In this document: positions 46,599-59,319 of the stretch, in pieces
How positions within the stretch are numbered: position 1 is the stretch's first letter
Layout of the letters: each line of letters starts with the position of its first letter
Assembly (NCBI GenBank): GCA_021234155.1
Contig: JAJEKV010000002.1
Location: forward strand, 34,392,128 to 34,456,127
Length of the DNA: 64,000 bases
DNA from: Isoetes taiwanensis
Lineage: Eukaryota > Streptophyta > Lycopodiopsida > Isoetales > Isoetaceae
Reading direction: 5' to 3'
The notes under the pieces: model-generated
What the model was told of the DNA's origin: nothing
The model's input: only the letters and a program-made list of their open reading frames with translations
Database searches by the model: none
Translations under genes and position numbers: made by a program

Positions 46599-49142
46599 CA
46601 TTTAAACGTACATTTAGTGATATTGGCTCATTGAAAGATTGAGAAATAAAATCATGTTATTACGATTAGAGTCATGTTTAGTCGAGAATTTGGGCCTCAT
46701 GGCATGAGGCCTCCATGCAGTTCCTTCCAACTCTTCCTTGCTACTACTATGTTTTTCCAAGTTCTATACTTGAGGCTTGTTGAAGTGACAAGCTAATACC
46801 ACAATTCACCTCGAGTAAGTTGAATTAGAGTTGATATAGTAGTGCTTTCGTTACCCAACTATGTCATCCATCTTCTCAAGTCTAAAATTCAGGCTGCCTC
46901 ATGAGAGAGAATCGGTTGCAACTAAAATGTTAGGATCTTTTTGAGCCTAGACATCACTCTAGCAGTCTGGCTTCAGGCACGAGTCTTGTTCAAGTCCCAC
47001 TTATTTGCTTGTTTGCAAAGGAGACTCTTCCCTAGGCATTACTATCTCCGAAGCACCTCAGATCCTGGTCTCCACAACTCTCTTGCGACTTGTGTGCTTG
47101 GTGGTCCATGCCCCACCTATTGTCCCATATTAGGAACCCAACACACAATAGAATCTTGATCTGTGGTACCAAACACATAACTTTCACACGATGCCCATAG
47201 ATTGCCCTTGGCTCCCCAAGGGCAATCTGTATGCAATTCTTGTGTGCTCCGGTAACAAGTGCAGACCTGTCAGAGTCTTCGGTTTTGCATGACCTAAGCC
47301 CTCCTCGAAGTTGGTAATTGTGACTTGTTAGTCGGCAATTCTCAGAGCCTCTAATTGCGCACTCTACTATTTGTTCTGTGAGGTGTTCACTACAAATCCA
47401 TGTTCCTTCATAGACCTAGAACATAGCTATATATCAACCATTTGCAAGGTAAGTTTGCAAGGTAAATAGTGATATGTAAATGTTACCTCATATAAGCCAT
47501 GTGTGTCTCCCACATTGTTAGTGAGAATGTAGAGCAACAGTCAATTCTCTTTTGCCTCGAAGTGCGTTACATATGCCTGGGGCCTTGACCCAAGAGGCGG
47601 CATGCCATGCCTGCTATGGCGGCATTGGTCTCTTGATTGGAGTGCATGCTTACATTCTTGCTTAGCCAGCCACCCATTCCACGGATGTTGTCCCTCACTT
47701 ACTCATGTAGGCGGTTTGGTATTAGGGATACTTCCTCACCAACTCTTCCAGTCTTGATAGCCTCTTTCCCTACTGACTTCCACGTACTCATGACCATACT
47801 CTATTTGTCCCCGGGACCCACCCCTACATCTTGTACATTATATTCCCTAGCTCCTTGAACATTTCATTTTCTATACCTTACTCCTACCCATTTTGCTTAG
47901 CCCTTATTGAGCTCTTCTCACGTACAAATGCATATTTGCCTGGGCGTTGGGAAAACCTTACAGTGTTAGTGTTAGAAGTATGCAGAAAGGTATAACTTGG
48001 GGAAAATTGCAGGGCATCACTTGCATTTTACCGCCTTGATTTGACATCGGCATAAATGAGTTATGATGCAAGAGGGTCCAGTCGGGATCATCTTTGGCCT
48101 GTAATGAATCCTTTAGTGCTTTCCAACCACTTAGTTATAGCCCTACTTTTGAGAATTGGTTATGACATATGCCAATGGCATGCCATTGCAATGGTCATCG
48201 AGGCAATAAAGATAGTACACCGCATAATTAGAACAATAAATTTGTCATTGCATCTTGAATTTTAAACCAATACGTGGTGGAAACCAATGCATTAGCCATT
48301 TTAAAATTGGTATGGAAAGAACTAAAGTGGAAATGAACTCTTAGAGTGTACTACTTGTCATTAGTTTGAAGGTTGCATCCATTGCAAATGGCCTATTCTT
48401 TCAAATTTCAGCATTGCCTCTCTTTTAGTTAGTCACATCACTCCCAATTGGAGCGTATCACCATGTTCATACAGAACCACCAGGACTCTAGATGTTGTTG
48501 CACCCACATGTTGATGCTAGTGGGAGGAATCTTCTGTAGCTTCAAGTGTTTCTAACAACACTCTTCTCAATGTTGTAAACATCAGAATCTTGACATGTCA
48601 TCCCTACCTGAACTATCCTTGCCATGCACATCTACTTTAAATCTCCACCTCTCCTGGGTGTGTTCACTTAACTTGCTTTCGTGGGGTGTGCCAATGCAGG
48701 CTTTCTCCTAACCCATTCCCTCAATTCTGTGAGATCCCGCGATTGCTAGCTTGAATCGTGCCTTTCTCTCGTCGACAAATTTACCTGGCAAGGCTCACCT
48801 TGGAGATTTCACAATAACTCAAACCCATAATAAGTAGCAGAAGGCATTACGGGAAGGTAGAGTTGCCTAATGAGTAAAATGGCATTAACCTTCAGCACAC
48901 TCTCACCCTCTCCAACTCTTTTCTGCGTGTGCGGGTTGTGGTCCATCGGCAACCCGTGAGTGTTCAAAATCTTGTCACGGGGACCATATGGCCTTTTTAG
49001 TGCCTATTTTGAGTGTTCAAAATTAGTGCATGAAAGTAGTGCATGTACATCTAAAATTAAATATATACGCTTTACAATGTTTTCTACTACATAAACAACA
49101 ACAACAACGATAAACTAGAGGATAGGGTTTTTAAATACATAC
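46599..49142. other. Non-coding interior with a perfect 13-bp hairpin
   Basis: No supported gene. At 47199-47228, AGATTGCCCTTGG and its exact complement flank the 4-base loop CTCC, a strong isolated hairpin. It has no T-run after it and does not look like a terminator. Confidence 0.5.
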
Positions 49143-49305
49143 CTTTTTGTAGTCAAATAAGAATCCTGGTTGGCCTCTTTAGCACCCTCTGGGGATTGGA
49201 ACTCCTTAAGTAAATTTTGCGGTGCCACACAATTTCTTTGCTCTCCAAGAATGAAGTCTTCAATAGTTTGTTGCAGGGAGTAGCGGTCACACAGCATTTC
49301 TCCAC
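49143..49305 (-). CDS. Isolated exon of an unknown gene
   Basis: The minus strand reads MLCDRYSLQQTIEDFILGEQ, then RNCVAPQNLLKEFQSPEGAK and NQDSYLTTK. It ends at AAAAAG/GTATGT (donor at 49142) and has a possible acceptor near 49305. Good codon-like composition and a consensus donor suggest a real exon. Partner exons were not found and the family is unknown. Confidence 0.4.
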
Positions 49306-49569
49306 CTCACATGCAGAAGGAACTTGGTGCTCTTAAAACGATTATGGAGTTGCTATGGTCGAAAATGCCATTAGGGGTGACTCCACATTTGGGACATTTG
49401 GGAATGGCGAAAAGGAACTTCGGATATCACGTTTTTACCTCCCAAAATGATCTTAAGCGGAGATAAATACATCTTGCTCTTCTCCTCCGGCCCCAAGCGT
49501 CCATAGGCGCAGTAGCTTGAACATCGAGTAAATGCGTGGCCAGTATGAGAGATACGGAAGACAAATGTG

Positions 49570-50810
49570 CGTCAGGAGGGTGGTTTTACGACGTCCCGGT
49601 GTCGGTCGGGATGGTTGAGTAAAGGTGCATGGGGCGACATGTTCAAAAGCTGGCGCCGCGATCACTCCACGCTTGCGTGGCCCGTCGATTTTCATGCAAA
49701 TGATGCGTGGGATCCGGAGGAAGGAATCCTGCCGGGAGGTGGTGATCGGCGAGGATAACGGATGCTCCGGATCGCCCGTGCTCGGCTACGTTAGTGATCG
49801 GCTGGCCGATGCTCGGTCGCGTTATAAACGCCGTTGGGTGATCGGGAAAGAGGTCGCGTCGCGGCGGTGTGGGTAGTCGGGAGGCGGCATCTTCAGGGTC
49901 ACGAGCCGACCTCGGTCGACCATGGTGAGTGATCGGTAGGGATCGGTGGCGTATATCCCGGGTGGCGATACCGTACGCGATGGCGATCCGGGAGGAGGGA
50001 TCACATACGGGCGATATCGAGCGCGGTTATGGCGGGGCAGGCGATCGGGCGAGGATACTTAACTGACGATGCTCGGTCAGCAGATTATCGGCCTTGATTA
50101 GGAGTGATCGGAGGAAGGAATAAACTTCGGTGATTGTAGGTGATCGAGGCGGGATTTCCTGGTCCCGTACGACTGAGTCGGCCATGGTGGTGATCCGGTA
50201 GGGATCAAGAGTGGCGTATATCGGGTGGCGTGCTCGACCCGCAGCGATCCGGGAGGAGGGATCACCTGCGGTGATATGAGAGCGGTTATCGGCGGGGAAG
50301 CGGTGATCGGGAGGCGAGGATGCTTGGCAGATATCGGTCCCGTAGGTCCTCGACTTAACCAGAGTGGGTGATCGAGGAAGGAATCGCGTCCGGCCGATTA
50401 ATGTGATCCGGTAGGGATTTCCAGGTCGGCTGAGTGAAGCCATGGTGAGTGATCGAGGGATCGAGGTAAAATATATCGGGGTAGCCGATACTCGTACCCA
50501 GCGATAAGCGATCCCGGAGGAGAGTCACACCTACGAGCGATATCGAGGAAGCGGTTATCGGCGAGCTAGTGATCGGGCGGGATCGAGGCATCGGTGGTCC
50601 GGGCGGGATCGAGGCGTTAGTGATCTGCGGGCGGGGAACACCCGCAGACTGGCCGGATGTGTCGCGTAGCCCGGGCGGCCCGATTTATCTTGAGGACCCC
50701 TCCGCGTGTGTCGATGCAGCGAAGCGGGGGTCACGAAGCGGTCCGTCGAGCCACAGCGGTGATCTGGGAGGCGTTTTTACCTCAGGGATCCCGAAACCGG
50801 TAAGACTATC
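49570..50810 (-). repeat. Right long inverted repeat
   Basis: This is an inverted counterpart of 39723-41010: GACATGTTCAAAA, TTTTCATGCAAAT and GATCCGGAGGAAGGAATC occur in mirrored order, ending in GGTAAGACTATC. It is more eroded than the left copy; many GGTGATCCCGG motifs have shrunk to GTGATCGG or GATCGAGG. Confidence 0.7.
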
Positions 50811-52239
50811 ACAGGCCCTTTTCCAGGTGAAGTGAACATGCGAGTGCATTGTATAATAACGGGATCTTACTCAGATGGAACATGAGTCCACTTCGACAAC
50901 GGTACATTTGAAGTTAAGAGACGTCCGTAAAATTAGAAGTCTTTGCTTGAGCCTAGGCAGAAGCAAGCTTCCATTTTAAATGGCCTTTCTTGAGGTCACC
51001 AGATGCGATGCGTCAAAGTATTTGCCCTCACCTTTCTGCCACGATTACCTATTGCCTCCTGCTCCCCTGCTCCATTTGCTCCTGCAGCTGCTTTGCTCGG
51101 CCTTGCTTCTTTGCTCAAGCTTACCAAGCGGAGCGGATCATCAGCTACATCAAGTACCAACAAATAGGAATTGTGCCTCGGGATGGTATCTTGGGCTGTC
51201 GTGCGCCCTTGCTTGAAGGGGAAGTCTCAACTCTATTACGGAATATGGATCTCATTTCCTCATGGAAATATGAACATCTGAGGGCATAAACTGTAGAACC
51301 TCCCAGGCTATACGCATTTTAGGTGTTCCAGCAGGTGCGGCTACCTCTGCCCGGGGTTCAAGCTGCAAGTCGTCCTCTGCCGGGGCTCAAATTTTGGGAC
51401 ACCTTTCGGCTCCTTTATGTGCATTAAAATTAAGCCAAGCAACATAACCTTGCCCATTTGTTTGTCTTTGTTGTATGTCATCATAGATCGACATGAGGGC
51501 TCCAATCTATCACACGTGAATGAGTGTTATAAAAGTTGCTCTCGGCATGTGGAAAATAGCATCTTTTGCTCATAGAAGAAGGCTGCCTTGTCATCTTTGC
51601 CTGGCGCACCTATTAGCGATTGTACTTGTAAGTTTGTCTTGGCGGAATTCTTAAGATTGCGATATGGTAGGCAGTTGTTGTTCTTTGGGTGATATCTTTG
51701 ACATGGTTATTTGTAATGGGTTGTACAATGGTGGAGTCTTCCGGCGGCTGCACTTGTAGGCAAGGGAGAACCAAGGCTGACGGTCATGAGTGAATTACTG
51801 GTTGAGGAATAGGATCACGCACACAGTTACCCGGTATAATTGGAGCAGACACTCGGGGCAGTGAACAAACCACCGGCTCCTGACCGTGCATATACATTGG
51901 CGGGCTCCCCATGCATCCTCTTGCCTCAACACGGTGGCGAAATTTTACTGGACTATGATCTGAGGAACTTATGCCCGGTAGCAGGCATGATGCGGCGAGG
52001 ACTGGAGTGCAACTTCCCACACTTCCAGCGGCAATGCTGTTATTGACTCTTTAGCCGGCGGTGTGAGGAGAGAAGCAGGGGCTGGCTCATGGAGAACCTC
52101 GAGGCGCTGCCACCTTCCCCTTGCTTGAGGTTTTGATGATGAGTGTCGGGGAGCTCAAATCACGAACTTCAGAGCATGTCGGTGATTCCACCTCCACGCC
52201 CACGGGCCATCCCAGTCAATACCTTCCTTCCTCAAGAAC
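50811..52239. other. Mixed stretch with a LINE endonuclease-like relic
   Basis: 51310-51600 resembles 57670-57870 and 60600-60770 in the same orientation (shared ACCTTGCCCA, AAAAGTTGCTC(T)CGGCATGTGG); there it is a minus-strand LINE endonuclease segment. The rest shows no gene. It separates the long-TIR element from the plus-strand LINE reverse transcriptase. Confidence 0.45.
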
Positions 52240-53760
52240 AAAAGCCCGGATACCTGTGACACCCGGCAAGAGATTCGGTCTCACGGATGGCTTTTAAGAC
52301 GTGGAGAAGAGGTATTGAAAGCGGTATCTGACCCACGAGGAACATCACCTCGAACAATGGAATTACGATTACTTTGCCCGACTTCTGACGTTAAGGCCAG
52401 GGCACCCAGTCCCTTCCCGCCGAGGATAGGCATGGCTCACGGTCGTGCGGGGGGATATCATCATGGGCCTCTGGCGCCTAGCTAATGGGAAGCGTGATTT
52501 GGAAGTAGCGTCGCGAAGGAACCGGAAATGTGTTGGGCCTCGCGGTGCCTATCCTCATATGGCATTATTCATTAAAGCATTGCGAAGGCTTCCCTCGCGG
52601 TGAACCACTAGTAGAGTTGTACCCATATACAAAGCTGAGGGGGATCCTCAATGCCCGACCAACTATCATTACTATTATGATAGCTCTCTTTTGCAAAATT
52701 ATTGGGCATCCTTGAGCGGTACGACAATATGGGCAAAGGAGGTAGATGTCACGAGCTCTCCCACCTAGCTTGAGGGCTTTCGGCCCGAGGCATTCCACCA
52801 TTGACCATATTTTCACTTTCTAGCACACTAATTGAGGATAGCGGGAATCGACAAACACATCTTGTTGTTTTGTGGATTTCGCAAAAGCTTTTGACCGCAG
52901 TGCCCGAGGACAAGTTATGGGACAGAGCTACTTGGTAGGGACCCCCTTGACTTGCAAAATACAATATATAGGCTACTCGAGGCATGCTCGGGCCATAGCA
53001 CATCGTCGGGACGACCCGATGTCAGGTAGTATTGGAGTCGCGTGGGGTTGCCCCCTCTCACACACTCTTTGGCCTATGTTGACCGGTTGGAAGATTGGCT
53101 CTCACATTGCAGTGCAAGCGCCCATCTCATGCATCACCTGTCGGCAACTCATATATCTTTGGCGATGTCAACATCGGCCTATACTCAGGAAGGACATGCA
53201 ATGTCACTGAGATACTCTTGACACACTTTTGCGATTCAGCATGCGAGTTAACTTAGCCAAAACTAGAGATGCTATAGTTTCATCATCGTCGGTGATATCT
53301 CTCAACATGCAGAATGACCTGCGGCGGTCTGAAGCCTTCTTAGCACGAGCCCTTGGGGTAAAATCCACGGTCCATACGGCGGATCCTACTCGAGTGGGTT
53401 TTCTACCCATTCAGCGAGAACGCATTGGAGCGCCATATCATTTACTTTTGATAGGCGATACGTTTGCCCAACTTGCTTTGGCCCATGGCGATGGGTTCCC
53501 CGATGCACAGCTTCTTTGGAAGGAGACAAGCAAGCCAAGTGGTTCTCATCTTTGGGGTGTACATACAAATAGATCAAATGCAGTGCAGACGAAAGATCAC
53601 AAAGGCATAAAGAGCATTGCTAGATGCTACTTTCGCCATAAGCTCACGGGATCACGGATGCTCGGCGCTGCGATTAGGCGGCACACTACTCGGCAAGTCA
53701 ATCCTAGGCTCACGAGAGGCCCACACCGGTGCACTTGTACACCCATTTGCCCATGAAGAA
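52240..53760 (+). pseudogene. Degenerate LINE ORF2 reverse transcriptase, plus strand
   Basis: Ordered reverse transcriptase landmarks are spread over several frames: LWRLANGKRDLE, VVPIYKAEGDPQCPTNY, a GFRP...STIDHIF-like stretch at about 52770-52815, VDFAKAFDRSARGQ (52872), GVAWGCPLSHTLW, an FGDV in place of YADD at about 53158, and MRVNLAKTRD (53238). Downstream, 53280-53756 gives a long ORF with HLWGVHTNR. This order is that of L1-type LINE ORF2. The YADD Asp pair is not intact and frames break many times. No 3' tail or target duplication was located. Confidence 0.75.
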
Positions 53761-55289
53761 GCCTTGAGACTTATAAGCTGGCCATACCGGATGCACATCG
53801 TCTCGCGTGAGGCGAGAACATTGGGCTCGGGAAGCGAGGAGGAAGAGCTTTGCCAGTGTTGCCACCGAGCCATTGAGAATGGGTATCCTGCCCGCCGGAT
53901 ACGCCCGGCTTGTTGCACATAATGTTTGATTACTGATCCACTGGCCAACCCATTTGCATGAGTTATTGAATCTGGCGTAGAGTGGGTTTGTTTGGGTCAT
54001 ACTGCATGAGGTTATAGATGCATGTGATTGTGTCCTTGGGGGCGGTATTGAGCGCATCTATACAATTGTCACGGCTACTTGTGCTTTTATTCTTACTAAG
54101 GTTTCCCTCGAAAACCCTTGAGCGGGAGTTTTAATCGGCGATTATCACGGTTGCTAATCTCTTTTTGTTTTGGGTTCCATAGGCCAATTGGTCTCGCGTG
54201 GGCGATAAAAATCGATTCCATTCTTAACAAAATGCTGACTTATTGTTGCCTAATATGACTTTGCACTCGAAACAAAAGTGCCATGGTTGATTAACAGGCT
54301 GTAATAGAGGTTGTCTTTGATAGGATGATGCGACAATTCTTCTCTCTCACATGTTGGAAACTGTGGCAATACTTACATGCTTGAAGCCCAAGCCGTAGAA
54401 TGCAACATGTCCAAAAGATCGGTATAATCAATAAGAATTATATGCATATTCAAAAAGGCTTGAACTAGCCTAAACCCCAAAGCATAAACATCGGCATTTG
54501 AATTCGTCCCTTTCTTTGTCTTATCACAGCCATACCGGTTGTTACGCCGGAGATGGTACCAATCTTTCTGGTAAATGGTCTCATGTTATCACGTATCGAT
54601 AGCTTTCGGCGGTTCCTAACCAAGTACGCCAGAACAAGATGCCTTTACAGCGGCCCGGTTGTAACCAGCATGTGAACAAGGTCTGCTTTACAACTATGGT
54701 CAAACATGTCAATGCAATCCAAGTTCAAGCACTTACCACATATAATGGGAGAAACCAAAAATACTTATTCAATATGTTGTAGTAGAATAGAATAGAATAG
54801 AATAGAATATGATTTTAGCGTCCCACGGAGACCAAGCCTATGGGACCAAGTACAAAGAGAAGCTGACGGTATTACACGAGGATTAAAAACCCCCATACGA
54901 GAGGTTTGAGAGGAAAAACCTTAGTAACCTTAAGGATCTTTGACCTCTTCTGATTATACATAATCCTGAAGTCACGGTGAGGTTAATGTCGGACGAGGGG
55001 GCATAAGCGGTCCCAAGCGTATCATTTACCTCCCAGGAATTTTGATCCCAACAAACCTACGGTGCTCATTAGCTCATGCGGGGCATGATGGGGCACAACT
55101 AGCCCAGAGGCATCACAGAGGCAGGGGATATGCTCGTCTTGTTAGGACACCGGGAACTGGGCGTGACTTTCATCCTCGTGGCACCTGTTGGCAACAGCGG
55201 CGGACCTACGTCCTCCGCAGCGGCTCAAGATCCATCTCCCTGTCTCAATGCGGGAGGTGGTGTGCACTGGCGCAGAATGGGGTAATCAC
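53761..55289. other. Non-coding stretch with (TAGAA)5
   Basis: Five perfect TAGAA units are at 54783-54807. No gene is seen; 53760-53940 may still be LINE 3' sequence. Confidence 0.5.
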
Positions 55290-57915
55290 CTAGCGCTTTT
55301 TCATGGGTAGATGGGTGCGAGGTAGTGGTGTGGAGCCCCTAAGTGAGCATGGGATTAACCTAGCGTGGTGTTTGCCACCTTGACATGTGGAGCCTCTGCA
55401 TCCCAAAGCAACTGAAGCAACACATCCAAATCTTGCTTCAAGGCAATGGCGTTCCTTCGGTGTATGCCTTTGGTCCACATCTGTGTGCGCATTCCATCCT
55501 TGAGACAGGCTTGCTTGTCTTTCAGGGCTTTGAGTCGGCTGGGGCCCATAAGCGCGCAAAGCAAGGTTGGGCAAGTAGGGCTTCATCATAGCCACCACCT
55601 TAAGGTAAATAATGTGGCGTTCGAGCGCAGCCCTCTTGTAATGGAAGAGGCTTTGTCTCCTGAGCAAGATCGATATGGGCCGGTAGTTTCACTCCCGTGC
55701 CTGAACCAGAAGGCGTGTACACCTTGGTGATTCCAAGTGATGAGGGATATCCAGCATTTACATACGCCCCATAGAGGGTAGAGTTCAACCAAGGCCACGA
55801 ACAAGTGTGCTGGTGACCCCATGCACTCTGGCTACGCCTTGTGGTATTGTTTTGCATTGCATACGGGGCTTTCCGGCCTGCGGTGACGTAACACGATGGA
55901 TGCATCGGTGTGTAGTAGTAGAAAACTCAATGTGAAATACTTATAAAAGTGAGCCACCTCCACTACACGCCCACAGTAAGTGAATGAGGAAAAGTAGATG
56001 TAGGATGGGACGGCACCCTCGTCTTGGCAAGTTAACTCTCATGCGATGGGTGGTGAAAGTGTCAACATCGGTGGCGTTGCATGTCCTGCAGGGTATATGC
56101 AAGCGAGTCAACATCGGCATATGATTCGCAGGATTATGTGGTGCATCAAGCGTACCTAGGTGCTCGGTACCATTCTTCTAGGCGGTCAGTAACCTTCCTA
56201 AGCTTGGCGTCGGGGGATAGAGGGCAACCACGGCGCACCCCAATGCTGCTGCTTGGGCTCCCCGGCGATTAATGAGGCAGTAGGAGCAAGCCGTAAAAAT
56301 GTATATAGCGATACGCAGGTCAATGGGGTCCCAATTTTGTCAATCACGTCCCACAACTTATCAGGAGCCTTTGTGGTAAAAGCCGCTGCAGAAATCTGGC
56401 TCTTGATCTGAGGTTTGAAAGCGTTGATTACGGCTTATCCTACATGAGTGTTACATGAGTGAAGATATGGTCGATAGTAGAATCTTGAGAGTGACTTGCC
56501 TACTGTGATGAGAGCCCACTCTGCATCCCTCGCCCAAAGTGTGATCCGTATAAAAGAATCCGACGACAACTTGGCGAAAACAGTGACCATAATGAATGCG
56601 ATAGTTAGGTAGGTACATGGAATTCCTGCTATATAGGCTGTAACTCTACTGGTAGTCGTACGGGGAAACCTTCTTGCAATGCCACATTTGAAAGTCTTTG
56701 TGAGCAGAAGCTTTCATTGGGGCCCGACCCACTTGAAGCTCTGCACACATACCATCCAAATCTGTTGCACTTCAGATTAGCGGCGTTGCGGGCCATTATG
56801 ACATCCCCTTGATGTGACCGATCTTGAAACTGTCTGCTTGGAGATGCTAATGACACCCATTGGGTCATAAATTTGCTGCAGAATATCTCACCCATTGTTA
56901 GGGTAATTTTGTGGGGGCTGTCTGCGGGCTTACTCAAGACCTTTCTCAGGAAGACCCTAGGGTGGCCGGTCGAAGTAGACCAAACATCACATTCTTTGGT
57001 ACTTTCCTTAAAGTACCTAGCTTTCTTGGTCTTGAGGAAGGGCGGTATTGTGAGGATGACTTCTTGAGAATGGTGGGGTCGACTTGGCCGGAGCCATCGT
57101 TTATTTCGGAGCATTAGATCATTGAACGATTGATTGGGGAAGGTGGTTGCGACCTGTGGGCCCGAGTCGAGGCGGCCTCTCCCAAAAGCATTTATCCCTA
57201 CCCTCGAGAAGGAAATTTGGTTCGGTGGCCGTCTGTTGTTGAAGTGTGGGGGCTGCGGCATCTGGCGGCTCATGCTCAAGCATCCTCGCACATGAAGCCG
57301 CCGCATGATCATAGTCCCAAGCATGGCAGAGTGGTATATGGTGTTGCGGGGCAATGGGTTTCGGTGGCACCGCCAATCCTATGCTGCAAGAACAGGGTGA
57401 TGGTGGGGTCACTTCCCTGCGTCAGGCCACTGTCAGAGCAACGGCAGTGATCAAGTGTAGGCATTGCTGCGATGCGCTGGCAGTAATCCACCACCGGTCG
57501 CCCCACGGTTCTCTGTCTATAAGTGGCGGGAGAAAAGCGACCCTTTGTGCTAGCCATTGCAAAATGACAGTCAAAAATACTTTGCTTGACAACAGTGCCA
57601 GGCCATCTTAGGTAATCACACATTTTGTCATCATCCTTGGCCAAACCATCTCTGCCGAGGGGTCCATTTACAGCAGCATCCTAGAAGCTAGAGGTCTGAA
57701 TTTTGGGATGCTCTGCTTGATGTGGCGCATTGAAATCTCAAGCAACATGACCTTGCCCAATTGTCTGTCTTGTTGTGGCATCATGTAGATCGGCGTAGAG
57801 CTCACACTGTCCACATCAAGTCGTCGTAGTAAAAGTTGCTCGGCATGTGGGAAGTAACAAGCCGCCACAAAGAGAACGCCATCATTACTTTTCATTACCC
57901 ACCTGGTGCTCATTG
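55290..57915 (-). pseudogene. Degenerate LINE ORF2, minus-strand copy 1
   Basis: Reading down the minus strand from 57913: endonuclease-like DGVLFVAACYFPHAEQ and LGKVMLLEISMRH (position of GDFN); then a linker (AAPTLQQQTATEPNFLLEGR); then reverse transcriptase pieces STIDHIF at about 56480, SSSIGVRRGCPLSPDAKL at about 56220, SYADVDSLAYTLQ at about 56110, and RVNL. It ends in 55290-55905 with HLWG-region equivalents. Frames shift repeatedly. 56415-57880 is repeated in direct orientation at 59320-60770. LINEs move by target-primed reverse transcription; this copy is dead. Confidence 0.7.
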
Positions 57916-59319
57916 CTTGGTTGGAAATTTTGGACTACTAAAGGAAAATTTCCTATATTTTAAACACAACACATTATTACTATTCCAACCTACAATTTCA
58001 CGAAATTTTAAAACCCTGACCCGGCTAGTTTCCTACAATCTAAAACGGCCCCTTTTAATTTCCTACAAATTACAAACCAACAAGCAAAATTAAAATTAAA
58101 AATTTGATACAAATGAAATACATGTTCATACTAAGGAGGCCCGAAAATAAAGAGAAACATGTTTGTCTTAAGAACAAAATAATGCGTGGCCCGACAACGT
58201 AATACACCAAAATTGTTGAATAGCCAATAAATGGAGGTCACGATCTCACTAGATATCTGACTGCAAATCTCACTAGATATTAGCGGTTTAGATACGTAGA
58301 ATGTGGAAAGCAGAACTTTATCCCTTGACACGACTCATTTTGCAAGTTTACTTGAGTCCAAGCGAGGGTGCAAATGGCGAGGAATTGCTACACAAATCTA
58401 AAACTCAAGCCGCTAAGAACAATAGGCATAAGAAAAAAAAGGCATGTAAGCCCGAATACAAAAGACAAAATACTAAATATAGCTGAATATTTTGCCATCA
58501 CCTTATTGCATTCTCGGAAATAACTTCTAAAAAGCGAGGAGCAAGCCATTTGCATGAAGGCGGCCCGTCGTCCAAGTGCCTAGTTCTTGCTTATGAAACA
58601 AAAATATGAAATAGAAAAGACGAAATACAAAATGAAATTGGAGGATACCATGAGTGAGTTGCTGTTGGAATGCATTATGCATCACACACCATCATAGCGG
58701 CCCTCAATAGCATAGAAAAATTTGTGCTAGGATGCAACTCTCACTAAATGATAATTAATGCTTTGTGAACCATTCGTCGTTATGCCCATTACCCATTCTT
58801 CATATCCTTCATGTACACTCTGCTTTGCACCTACAAGCCACCATGTATATTGGATGGAGAAGATGAAGTGGCGATGGTGGGCATATATGTGGCTGATTCA
58901 ATCTGAAAGCGAGGAGAGGAAGAATAATATGAGATCTTTGCTTGCGGGGCTCGGCAGTGCATGACGAGAGCATCATGACCTCCTCCACTGTTGCGGCAGA
59001 TTTACTGTCTAAACTAAAAAATAACCTAAGTAAACCCTAAGAAACAAATTGGCGTTGAAAATTGGGTTTTAGATCCAAATTGAGAAAAATAAAATAGGTA
59101 AAGTTAAATTTACTTACACTTTTGAATTAGCGTTTGTACTTTTTTCCTAAAACTTTTAGCACTTTTGTTGAGTGGATCCAGATTACTATTTTGTCAACAG
59201 ACTTTTTAAAAATTACGGTAGCTTATATAGTTCGAAATTTTTGAAGACAAGATCTGTTATTATATGCACACTTGCTTACGGGGAGGCAGGTGGAGTCAAA
59301 GAGGCTGTACAGTAGTAAC
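57916..59319. other. AT-rich spacer between two LINE copies
   Basis: No supported gene. It contains a repeated ATCTCACTAGATAT at about 58243 and 58267. The sharp change in base composition against the GC-richer LINE copies suggests unrelated inserted or flanking DNA. Confidence 0.5.

Larger units (their letters stand above)
39723..50810. mobile_element. Candidate 11-kb DNA element with 1.25-kb inverted repeats and an Ulp1 gene
   Basis: The left edge GATAGTCTTACC (39723-39734) is matched on the opposite strand by GGTAAGACTATC ending at 50810. The inverted match continues inward for about 1.2-1.3 kb on each side, for example GGCCGATTTTCATGCAAAT on the left, reverse-complemented, against CGTCGATTTTCATGCAAATG on the right. 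The inverted repeats are built from GGGATCACC/GGTGATCCC and CGATATCGG motifs. Inside are an Ulp1-type protease gene, an unknown 130-codon ORF, a minus-strand exon, two further palindrome arrays and an assembly gap. No transposase was recognised and no clear target duplication was found, so the superfamily is open. Confidence 0.6.

Noticed and set aside
39723-50810. A Polinton/Maverick element, because of long TIRs and an Ulp1-like protease
   Set aside because: No DNA polymerase B, integrase or packaging ATPase is visible, and the protease is of the cellular Ulp1 kind seen in plant DNA transposons.
51784-52020. A minus-strand SSSDHSPV motif as the end of a LINE endonuclease
   Set aside because: Its position relative to the other endonuclease relic (51310-51600) is in the wrong order for that strand, so it is probably chance.
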